Assembly: GCA_001179505.1 (NCBI GenBank) | Contig: CDMY01000238.1 | Span: 1 to 64,000 of the forward strand | Direction: 5' to 3' | DNA from: Vitrella brassicaformis | Taxonomy: Eukaryota; Sar; Vitrellaceae | Length of the DNA: 64,000 bases | Shown here: positions 10,513 through 20,858 of the stretch, piece by piece | How positions within the stretch are numbered: the first letter of the stretch is position 1 | Layout of the letters: the number at the start of each line of letters is the position of its first letter | Made by a program: the position numbers and the translations under genes | The notes under the pieces: model-generated | The model's database searches: none | What the model saw: only the letters and a program-made list of their open reading frames with translations | What the model was told of the DNA's origin: nothing

Positions 10513-13500
10513 ATGTCTGCTGCTGCTGCTGCTGGAGATGACGGCTGGCAGGTGAGGTGAATAAATGGGTGGCGTCGTCATTGGCGTGATTGTTTGTCAG
10601 CTCATCGTTCACTCGTCTGTGTGTGTGTGCAATGACAGGCCTCATCTGCCGCTGCTGCAAGCGATGAGGATCAGCGACGCGCAGAGAGGGAGAGGGAACT
10701 CAGGCAGACCATCGCAGACACGGTAGTCCAAATGACTCAGACACGGCGAATGAAGCGCTGACTCGCTCACTCAGTGTGTGTCTTTGCCTTTGTGCAGCCT
10801 GGTCTCGTCGACTGCATCACGGCCTTTCTGCCGCTCCATCTGCTCGGCCTGCTGTCCACCACGGCCTGGGAGCACGCAGCGCCCACACACACACACCTCA
10901 CCATCGACAGCACCAACAGGAACGAGCGGTCGGTGTGGCAGCGGGTCCCTCTCGCTCTCGTCACCCAATGGGCTAAGAAATTCACTCAGCTGACAGCAAT
11001 TACTCTCCGCTACCCCGTGGGTAACGTCGTGGGTAAGGCTCTGTGGCGCATCGACGTCTTCATTACGGTGATTGAGTTGAATACCACTACCCTGCGCACG
11101 ATCGCATTTATAGAAGGGGTGCGATTGGTCAAGCGGGAGATGATGACCGTCGGCTCCCGACGGCAGCAGCGCCCTCTAAGACAGATCGCGCCTCTCGTCC
11201 CGCCGCCATCATTGGACTCGCTCACGACCATCACCGGGCTCCGCTTCCCTCATCGCGCCCTGGCGAGCAGAGGCTGGCGGATGCCATCACTACAGTGCGT
11301 CGAGCAGCAGGGGTGGAGGGCGGATGAGCTGGGCAGCTTCATCAGCTCGTCACGGTCGCTGCAGCACGTTGGCGGGAGGCTGTGGGGTGACGGTGAGCGG
11401 TGGGCCAGTGTGTTTGAGCTCATGCCTGAGGCAGCTGCTGGACGGAGAGGGCCACTTGCACGCCTGCAAAGCATCGGTAGAATCGAGCTGCGCGGCAATT
11501 TTGACCGCGTCTTCCACTATGCCTGTACAACGGTCGACACACTGCATGTAATTCAGCAGAAATGGCTGACCAAGTTTGGCTGTGATCACAGCATATGTGT
11601 GTGCTGTTCGTGTGTGGTGCAGGCTGTGCTCACATCGCGTGGCTGCACTGAATCGCTGACTCAGCTGGTGCTGTTGATGAGCACTCGAGGAGAACATCCT
11701 ATCAGGATAGACAGTCGTATTCTTCCCCTCTTGCACTCCATCGAGTCGCTGCATAACTCGTGCTGCCTACCCAACGCCGAGATCGTCTTCGAGGCGTCTT
11801 CGAGGCGTCTTCAAGGCCCTACTTTCGACCTGTCGTTCCTCCATGCGGACACATTCCCTTCTCACCCCTCCCTCCCGCTCAAGATGGCCATCCAGGCGGC
11901 TGCACGGAAGGCGACACAGCTCGAGTATTTCATCAGCCAGCATGACCTCAGCCACCCCAGCCAGGCGGCCATCGACATCGCCAACACACTCACATTCGAC
12001 AACGTGGAGCGCGTGTGGGTCAAGGACGCCAATGGCTTCGTCCCCCCTCCCGGAACCCCCCCGCCCCGCCATCATCGACCACCTGCCACGGTTCCCAAGA
12101 GCCAGAGAGCTGCATGTCGAGAGTGGTCTTGGTGGTGCGGCAGGTCGGCTGCTGGCAGAGAAGATGCCGAGCAAGGTGGAGTTCGTTGACTTCGGGGCCG
12201 AACGTACTCGCTGGTTCAGGACGAGTTGGTTCAGGACGACTGTGAGTCCACTGGATATAAGGAGCGTGCTGGAGGGGCTGGGGGCGGGAAGGGAGGTGAG
12301 CAAAGTCAACGTCGGCGGTGTACGGTGGTGGCAGGATGTCGGTGCGGTCAGTCTCGCTCAGAATCCCTTTGACGGCTGGTCATCGGATAAGTTCCCATCG
12401 ATTCACAACCTGGTCATGAGGCTGTCAGGTACGCAATGCATTCCTATCGACAATTCTGGCTGGTCCGTCTTATGTGTGCATTTCTGTTGTCTGTGAGCTA
12501 TTCCTCAGTTCCCGGCAATCTGGAGAGCACTTCTGCTGCTGAGCTGATCCGCGACGGCATCTCGTCGGTTGTGGATGGCGTGCGGGGCCTGAAGCGTTTG
12601 GGGCTGACGGTGTGCGGTGGCAAAGGCGTTCAGGAGTGGCTCTTATATGTGACCATTGCGTCAACGGACAGTGCGCTGGACATCTACAGTGCTCTTGGCG
12701 TTAGTACGGCTCGGCTGCTGGCAGAGAAGATGCCGAGGAAGATCAAGGAGGTGTGCTTCGAGACAACAGTGAGTCCAGAAGGCAGAAGGAGCGTGTTCGA
12801 GGTACTCGGGGTGGAGAGCGAAGTGGACACTGTCGAGGTCGGTAGAGGATGGCGGGGTGAGGTCAGTCTTACTGACGGCCCCTTTGACGGCTGGTCATCG
12901 AATAAGTTCCCATCGATTCACAACCTGGTCATGCATCTGTCAGGTACGCAATGCATTGCAATGGACAATTCTGGCTGGTCCGAGTCTGGTCCGTCTTTTG
13001 TGAGTGTTGTCGCCGTGTGTGTCGCCACTCAGTGCCCGACGAGTTGGACCCCTCTGCTGCTGCCGAGCGCATCCGCGACGGCATCTCGTCTATCGTGGAT
13101 GGCGTGCGGGGCCTGAAGCGTTTGAGGCTGACGGTGCGTGGTGGCAAAGGCGTTCACAAGCTGCTCTTATCTGTTACCATTGCATCAACGGACAGTGAAC
13201 TGCACATCTACAGTCCTCTTGGCGTTGGTACGGCCCAGATGCTGGCAGAGAAGATGCCCGGCAAGGTCAAAGAGGTAAAGTTCGAGACATCAGTGAGTCC
13301 ACAAGATAGGAGGAGCGTCCTGAAAGGCCTGGGCGTGGAGAGGGAGGTGACCAATGTCACTGTCGGTGACTGGTTGGGGCAAGTCAGTCTCGCTGATGGC
13401 CTCTTTGACGGCTGGGATAGTTTCCCATCAATCGACAACATATGCATGTGGTTGTCAGGTATGCACCGGAATCGAGGATTCTGGCTGGCCCATCTTGAGT

Positions 13501-13852
13501 GTGCACTGCTGCCGTGTGTGTGTGGTGTCACGCAGTGCCCAAGAGCTTGGACCCCTCTGCTGCTGCCGAGCGCATTCGCGACGGCATCTCATCCATTGTG
13601 GATGGCGTGCGGGGCCTCCGGCTTTTGACGCTTGATGTTGATATGTGGGGCAGTGAAGCCACTCGCGCTGCTGTTGAGCAGCTGCTACCCGACACACAAG
13701 TCGGCACCAACTGCATCATCACAACACATTGGGACAGGCTCAAGGAGGATCGCATCGTGATTACGTGTCGCTCTAGAGGGTGGGTGGGAGGAGAGAGAGA
13801 GCAATGTATGCATCACCCTCATACTGTGTATGTGTGTATGTCGTCAGCCTGA
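10513..13852 (+). CDS. Multicopy family member, copy 3, with tandem exon duplication and one frameshift
   Basis: Exons: 10513-10551, 10639-10722, 10798-11547, 11623-12428, 12509-12943, 13033-13458, 13536-13852. It is the short N-terminal form (Ala-rich start, charged helix, F-box-like LPLHLLGLLSTTAW). Exon 4 is 806 nt where 3n+1 is expected, and the frame breaks in the C-rich run at about 12048-12066; a single extra base explains it, so this may be a sequencing error. Exons 5 and 6 are tandem copies of one another and of the exon 4 C-terminal part plus exon 7 start, each 3n long with phase-1 borders. The ancestral stop (CGCTCTTAG in copy 1) reads CGCTCTAG here, so the last exon runs on 22 codons past the family end point. 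Function unknown. Confidence 0.55.
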
Positions 13853-16071
13853 GGCTGTCTGTCGAGCGCACATAGGAAGACACCACCGTACGTAGCTTTG
13901 CCGCCGACCCTTGTTTGGTGTCCGGCTGGCTGTATGGACGGACGGATGAGTGGATGGATGTTCTCCCCTGTGTGTGTGCCGGCTGATGCGGCCTGTCCAT
14001 CCCACACACACCACAAGACACAATACACTAACACACTCGCGTTGTGGGCTAATAGACACATTGTGTGAGGGCAGAGAAGCGGTCTCTCGACTGCCGTCGC
14101 TTTCTGTGTGCGTGGGAGGGGGTGCATTATTTGTTAGTGGTATGCACACACGGATGATATGAGGCATCCAAAGTGAATGCCTCCATTCAGATTTGTATTT
14201 TTGTGTGTGTCTGTGTAAGGTGTGTCGAATGAATGATGGACACGCGGACGCGTTTATCTATCGACCAGCTGACTTCCGTCCGTACAGCTGTGCATGTCTG
14301 TCTGTGTGTGTCTATTCTATCTATGCGAAGCTGTGCAGACCCACCGACCCACTCATTTGCGTCAGTCATCCAGCCATTCATCTCATCTCGCGTACCGAAC
14401 CAGTCTATCTCCGACACATACTCACCGAGAGAAGCGTCCATTCCATACACGGACACACACACATACTTACAGCCAGCAGGTGGGCGGGGGAGGGGTACGT
14501 GAGTCGGGCTGCATAGAGGTGCAGCTGTGCACCTCCACACCAACACAGAGAATCGCCATTAATACGTACACGTGCAATGTCTGTCCATCCAAAACCGACA
14601 AACGAACCAACAATCGAAATGAACCTCTCCACTGTCCCTCCATCCATCCATCCCTCCCTCCCTCCCTCGTGTGTCTGTCCGTCTGCTGGTTGGCCTGGCT
14701 CCACCGGGCGTGTGCCCTTGATGACCCCACGCATCTTGGGCCGACAGACAGGCCCACAGGTAGACAGAGATGGTCGGCCGACCTTCCACATCGACGTTGC
14801 TGACTGATAGATCCTCGATCTCCACAGCGCTCCGGCTCGTGATCCTTTCACTCCCTCGTGACACTGCGAGCTATTAGTCGACCCGACTGGCGAGGGGAAA
14901 CAAGCGAAAACAGCGCAAGATGGAGCGTGAGAGGCGGCCTTATCTATCGCTCTGCCCATACTGGCGATTATAGCGTGGCGTCGATGAGTCATTCCATCCT
15001 TTGATCTCGAAGACGCGTCGCCCCGTCACAGGCTGGGACGCTGGCTAAAGAGGCGCACTTGGATGCAGGCAACGTAGCATGCAGCAACCTTTGCTGCGGT
15101 TTACACATTGTGATGGATGTCACGCTCATAGATATCTTACATATGTTGTGTATATCGCAGCCAGCGGTCAGTGGTGTATATATATACATGTTAATGGTGC
15201 ACAGATATGGGAGGGACGACTCGTGTGCCGTGCTGTGCCGTTTATGTGTGAACGCCATGAGACCACTGACTTGCCGTGACCTATTTTTGGTGCATTCCAA
15301 TGTGGTGACTCACCCACTCATCGTAACGCCGCGGCGCTCTCCACACACTCACACACGCACACACACAAAGTGTCTGTCAGCCCACAACGCGAGTGTGTTA
15401 GTGTATTGTGTCTTGTGGTGTGTGGGATGGACAGGCCGCATCAGCCAGTACACACACAGCGGAGAACATCCACCCATCCATCCAGCCAGCCAGCCATCCA
15501 TCCAGCCAGCCAGCCAGGCACCAAACAAGGGTCGGCGGCAAAGCGACGTACGGTGCTGTCTTCGTGTGTGCGCTCGGCAGACAGCCTCAGGGTGACGACA
15601 CACCCACACACGCCCACACACACAGACGCACACCCACACACACACACACACACCAGCATGGCAGCGATAGGCAGCACTTCAGCACCACCAACACACAATC
15701 ACAGCCCCCATGATGGCATACGTGTGACACAACTGCTCAAGCAGTTGCCGACCAGAAGGGCGGCGGAATGACTCAGCCGCACACACCTGTCCGCCGCAGT
15801 CATGGGCAAACACAGCCGCCAGGCAGACAACGGCATACCAGGTCTCCGTCCATCCATCCATCCATCCATCCACGAAGCGGCCATGCGACAGACACACCAT
15901 TACACCCACCCTCCCTCCCTCCCTCCCTCTCTGTCTACGGGGTGTGAGTGCTACGGTAGGATGCTGTTGTGTCATGTTGTATGCTCTCGACGCACAGCCT
16001 GACCACACATCAGCACACACACATTATGTGAAGGCAATGATTCATTGCTCTGCCTGTTCGTCGCTCACCCT
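13853..16071. repeat. Convergent 3' flanks of copies 3 and 4 forming an imperfect inverted repeat
   Basis: About 13850-14065 and about 15375-15600 are the same sequence in opposite orientation. Shared landmarks include the CCGACCCTTGTTTGGTG block, the GGCCTGTCCATCCCACACAC block and the CGTTGTGGGC block. Each arm is the 3' flank of a family gene. Between them lie GT/ATCC microsatellites (for example 14640-14670 and 15475-15515) and no supported gene. Confidence 0.6.
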
Positions 16072-19016
16072 CTAAGAGCGACGAGTTGCAGTCAGGCGAG
16101 TCCCCCACCATGCCGTGCCCGTGTCGATGGTGAAGTTGTCGCCGACCTCCGTGCCGGTTGGGAGGAGCTGCCGAATGGAAGCGCGGAAGGCTCCGCTGGC
16201 ACACACATCCACCGTCAAACGCTCCAGGCCCCGCACGCCACCGACGATGGACGAGATGCCGTCGCGGATGCGCTCGGCAGCAGCAGAGGGCTCCAACTCG
16301 TCGGGCACTGAGGAAGGAACAACACACACAGCAGCAATGCACACACACAAGATGAGCCAGCCAGTATCCTTTGTTGCAGAATATTGCCTACATGACAACC
16401 CCATGTCTATGTGGCCAATCGATGGGAAGCTATCCGATCGCCAGCCGTCCAATGGACCCTCAGTGAGACTGACCGAAGGCCCCCGTAGGCCCACATCAAC
16501 AGTGCCCACTTCCCTCTCCGCGCCCATCGCCTCCAGCACGGCCCTGCGGTCCTCTGCCCTCACACCTCGGCCGAACTCCACCCTCACGACCTCTCTGCGC
16601 ATCTTCTCTGCCAGAAGCTGACCCGCAGGGCCGCCAACAGCACTGGTGACCTCTAGCTCTCGGGCTCTTGGGAACGGCTGCAGGTACTCGATGATGGCGG
16701 GGTGGGGTGAGGGGGCGCCAGGGGCGGGGTCGAAGCCATAGGCTTTGAAGACACACACCGACTGCACGTTGTCGAATGTGAGTGTCTTGGCGATGTCGAT
16801 GGCCGCCTGGCTGAGGCTGTCGATGGGGTGGGTGAGGTCATGCTGGCTGATGGTGTAGGTGATCTGTCTCGCCTGCCGGACCAGTGTCTGGATGGCCATC
16901 TGGAAGAAGCGAGATGGGTGGGAGGGGAATCTGTCGGCATTGAAGAGGGACAGGTCGAAGCGGTGCTGCTCGGACAGCTCGAAGGCCCCCGGTGTCGACA
17001 TCACGGTGATGCGCGCGTCGGGCGTGCAGCATTCCTTGACGAGGCTGTCGACTGCGAGCAGGGAGTCGATGGCCGTGTGGTCGCCGAGCGGTGGCATCTG
17101 CACGTGGAGCTCTGTAAGCGACTTGTGGCAGCCGCGGGATGTGAGCACATCCTACAACACAAAAAACACAAAGACGTGACGAGCGTGCCCACAGGGACGT
17201 ATGCGGCCTCTCTTGTGTGTGATGGCTGCCTAACTTGAGCCGCTCAACTCCCGCCTGGTACTCCTGATGTGTCTGTCCATCCCGATGCTTAATCACTCCG
17301 ATGCTCTGCAGCTGACTCAGCGGCCCCGGCTGCCCAGCCGCTGCCTCGGGGATGTGCTCGAACACACTGGCCCACCGCTCACCCAGCCAACGGCCGCCCA
17401 CGTGCTGGAGCGACCGTGACGAGCTGACAAACCTGCCCAACTTGCGCACCCTCCACCCCTTCTGCTCCACTGTCTCGACTGACGGCATCAGCCACCCTCT
17501 GTCGGCCAGGTCACCGTGCTGGTGGACGGCTCCGGTGATGGCCTTGAGTGAGGGGAGGGTGGGGGCCTCGGTGAGGGGAGGTGGGAGAGGGAGATCGTCA
17601 CGTTCCAGCTCACAGCCCTCCGCCTCACTCATCCGCACCTCTTCGAATGCGATGGTCTCCAGCCGGCTGGCCGACTGTCGCACCTCGGAGGGCCTCTGAG
17701 GGGCTTCTCCCTGTGTGCCGGGCTGGTCGGTGGCGGGGGGCGGCTGAGTGGGGGCGGGCGGGGCGGCTGTGGTCTCAATGATGGTCACCAACACGTCACC
17801 GCACCACATGGGGTGATCCTCAGGGTGGCAGAGGGTGATGTGAGTGAGGCCGGTGAGCCGTGCCGCCATCCGCTTGACGTCATCAAGAGGGATCTTCTGC
17901 CAAAAAGTGCGGCCCTCGGTCGGCGATCGCCAGCAGTGCTCGTCGCCTTTGGTGGCACAGTCGATGAAGAGTCGTGTGTGGCTTGGGGCCGCCTGTTCCC
18001 ACATCTGCTTGGTGCTCTTGGCCAGCCGCTGGGAGAGGGGGACGAGCACATGAAGGGGCAGACACTCCATCACCAACGAACAAATCTGCACAACTCACAA
18101 ACAGGGAGAGCGTCAGGAGTGAGTCTGTCTGTCATTCACCGCAGATCCCCTCTGGCTGGTCTCACCGTGTCTATGCGCTGCTGCTGCTCTCTGTTGCTGT
18201 CCTCCACAGCACCACCACCATCACCAGCACCAGCCGGGCTGCCAACCACACGTAGTCGCTTGTTGCCATCACCAACACAAACCTGCACAGACACAGACAT
18301 GGGCTGGTCCATGTGTGTGTGTGTGAGTGTGTGTGTGGGCGTACGGCTTTGCAAAAGTGCTGTGCTTCTGTGTTGGTCTCATCCGAACTCACAGCAGCGC
18401 CGCCCACGCGATGAATGCGCCGAAACAACCTGCCGTCGCCATCAGAAGCCTGACCACACACACACCAAGCTCTCCTCTGGACGTGTGTCTGCTGATGTGC
18501 GTACCTGTTGCTGATGCGGCGGTGTGTGGGTCTGATTGTGCGGGACGACCTTCTGGAACGGCTCCCGCACCCCGTTGACCGCCTCCACCGCCCTCAGGTA
18601 CACCACTGTCCCTCCCTCGGTCGGCTGCACGCGATACACCTCGGCCAGCGCCATGCCCCTCTTCTGGACAGTCGACACCATCCACAGCCGAGTGCCTTCC
18701 TCGTAACTCTGAGGGCCACGGCGGGACACCAGCTGCACAACACACACAGACAGAGGCGACGGAGGAATGAGTGTGTCTGTCAGTCATTCGCTGCAGATCC
18801 CCTCTGGCCGGCCTCACCTCTTCTGTGCGCTCTTGGAGTTCTTCATCGCTGGCCGCTACACCATCCGCCTCCACATCACCTGAAGCAGCACCAGCAGCAG
18901 CAGCCGAAGCCGAAGCACCCCTCTGCCGCTGAGAAACAAGCAGCAACAGGCAATAGGACAATCATCACTCCGCTGCAGCCGACTTGCGTCACCTGCGCGG
19001 TTTCCCTCTCAGACAT
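16072..19016 (-). CDS. Multicopy family member, copy 4, long form with one broken splice donor
   Basis: Exons: 19016-18993, 18928-18818, 18732-18505, 18282-18166, 18085-17234, 17151-16392, 16307-16072. All seven are phase-consistent (776 codons including stop). Order as in copy 2: an Ala/Glu-rich start, the SH3/Tudor-like exon (YEEGTRLWMVSTV), a basic exon, the F-box-like segment (VMECLPLHVLVPLSQRLAK), then the long C-terminal region ending TATRRS. After codon Lys at 17234 the homologous donor reads AAG|TTAGGC instead of CAG|GTAATT. Reading through changes frame and destroys the C-terminal half. Either a nearby cryptic donor is used, a rare TT-AG splice occurs, or this copy is newly inactivated. 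The first three exons recur across the assembly gap. Confidence 0.5.
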
Positions 19017-19392
19017 GATCTCTCTCTGTGCGATGAATGGCTAAGTCGTCTGGACCATCTCGACTCGACAGCCGCTGCCGTGCAGCACACCCGCCATCCG
19101 TCAAGCCATGAGGGGGTCATCCATCCATCCGTGGCTTACCGGCGAAAGGCTCTCGTCGTTGAGGCTTCTTATCGACGAAATGCGCTAACCACAGCACTCA
19201 CGCTGCTCACGTGAGCACAACCAGCTGTAGAACACGCTGACTCCTCCCTCTCAACGCGAGCTGTGGCGATGGCTGGCGATCCATCGCAGGACTGCCGCAG
19301 ATGGATAGAATGTGGTGCCGCCCAGCTCATGTGTGCTTGTTGTGCCGCTGTGTCTGCTGTGTTGCTGCAGATCTCTTCATTCATCTCACCAC
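18520..19392. repeat. Left copy of an 873-bp sequence repeated across the gap
   Basis: Matches 19695-20567 at a constant offset of 1175 bp with no difference that I could find. It ends exactly at the first N. The right copy starts within three bases of the last N. This pattern is typical of two contigs whose overlapping ends were placed end to end. Confidence 0.85.
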
Positions 19393-19692
19393 NNNNNNNN
19401 NNNNNNNNNNNNNNNNNNNNNNNNNNNNNNNNNNNNNNNNNNNNNNNNNNNNNNNNNNNNNNNNNNNNNNNNNNNNNNNNNNNNNNNNNNNNNNNNNNNN
19501 NNNNNNNNNNNNNNNNNNNNNNNNNNNNNNNNNNNNNNNNNNNNNNNNNNNNNNNNNNNNNNNNNNNNNNNNNNNNNNNNNNNNNNNNNNNNNNNNNNNN
19601 NNNNNNNNNNNNNNNNNNNNNNNNNNNNNNNNNNNNNNNNNNNNNNNNNNNNNNNNNNNNNNNNNNNNNNNNNNNNNNNNNNNNNNNNNNNN
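19393..19692. other. Assembly gap, 300 N
   Basis: Exactly 300 N, the same length as the gap at 44033, so it is a placeholder length. The flanking duplicated sequence suggests the true gap size is negative. Confidence 0.98.
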
Positions 19693-19694
19693 TA

Positions 19695-20567
19695 CGGTGT
19701 GTGGGTCTGATTGTGCGGGACGACCTTCTGGAACGGCTCCCGCACCCCGTTGACCGCCTCCACCGCCCTCAGGTACACCACTGTCCCTCCCTCGGTCGGC
19801 TGCACGCGATACACCTCGGCCAGCGCCATGCCCCTCTTCTGGACAGTCGACACCATCCACAGCCGAGTGCCTTCCTCGTAACTCTGAGGGCCACGGCGGG
19901 ACACCAGCTGCACAACACACACAGACAGAGGCGACGGAGGAATGAGTGTGTCTGTCAGTCATTCGCTGCAGATCCCCTCTGGCCGGCCTCACCTCTTCTG
20001 TGCGCTCTTGGAGTTCTTCATCGCTGGCCGCTACACCATCCGCCTCCACATCACCTGAAGCAGCACCAGCAGCAGCAGCCGAAGCCGAAGCACCCCTCTG
20101 CCGCTGAGAAACAAGCAGCAACAGGCAATAGGACAATCATCACTCCGCTGCAGCCGACTTGCGTCACCTGCGCGGTTTCCCTCTCAGACATGATCTCTCT
20201 CTGTGCGATGAATGGCTAAGTCGTCTGGACCATCTCGACTCGACAGCCGCTGCCGTGCAGCACACCCGCCATCCGTCAAGCCATGAGGGGGTCATCCATC
20301 CATCCGTGGCTTACCGGCGAAAGGCTCTCGTCGTTGAGGCTTCTTATCGACGAAATGCGCTAACCACAGCACTCACGCTGCTCACGTGAGCACAACCAGC
20401 TGTAGAACACGCTGACTCCTCCCTCTCAACGCGAGCTGTGGCGATGGCTGGCGATCCATCGCAGGACTGCCGCAGATGGATAGAATGTGGTGCCGCCCAG
20501 CTCATGTGTGCTTGTTGTGCCGCTGTGTCTGCTGTGTTGCTGCAGATCTCTTCATTCATCTCACCAC
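19695..20567 (-). repeat. Right copy of the 873-bp repeat, second image of copy 4 exons 1-3
   Basis: Contains the same three minus-strand exons as copy 4 (ATG at 20191, equivalent to 19016). It should not be counted as a separate gene unless long reads confirm a true duplication. Confidence 0.8.
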
Positions 20568-20858
20568 AAGGCAAGACCTCGGTGGACATGGTTCTGGTGG
20601 TGACAAGGCAAGTGCCCGACGATCCACTGACGCTCGAGAGGAGGGAGAGAGCGGAAGGGGGGGAAAGGGGCGGAGCGGAAATTCCATCATCCGTTCTGTT
20701 GCGTGCGTGTGTTTCAGTTGCGGGAGCCTCATTTCGTTTCGTCTCCACGACAAAACGGTCAGGCAGGAAATCCGACGACACACGACAGACAGGGGCGAAA
20801 GCAGCCAGGAGCGCAGGAAGGTTATCGTTGTTTCGCCGAGCGTTTTTTCACAAGGCAG

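Noticed and set aside
15475-15515. CRISPR-like spaced repeats
   Set aside because: These are short ATCC/CCAGC microsatellites without unique spacers, in a eukaryotic context.
16838-18091. 417-codon frame as the true copy 4 C-terminus
   Set aside because: After 17234 it translates intron and then a shifted frame; the homologous exon 17151-16392 is in another frame.
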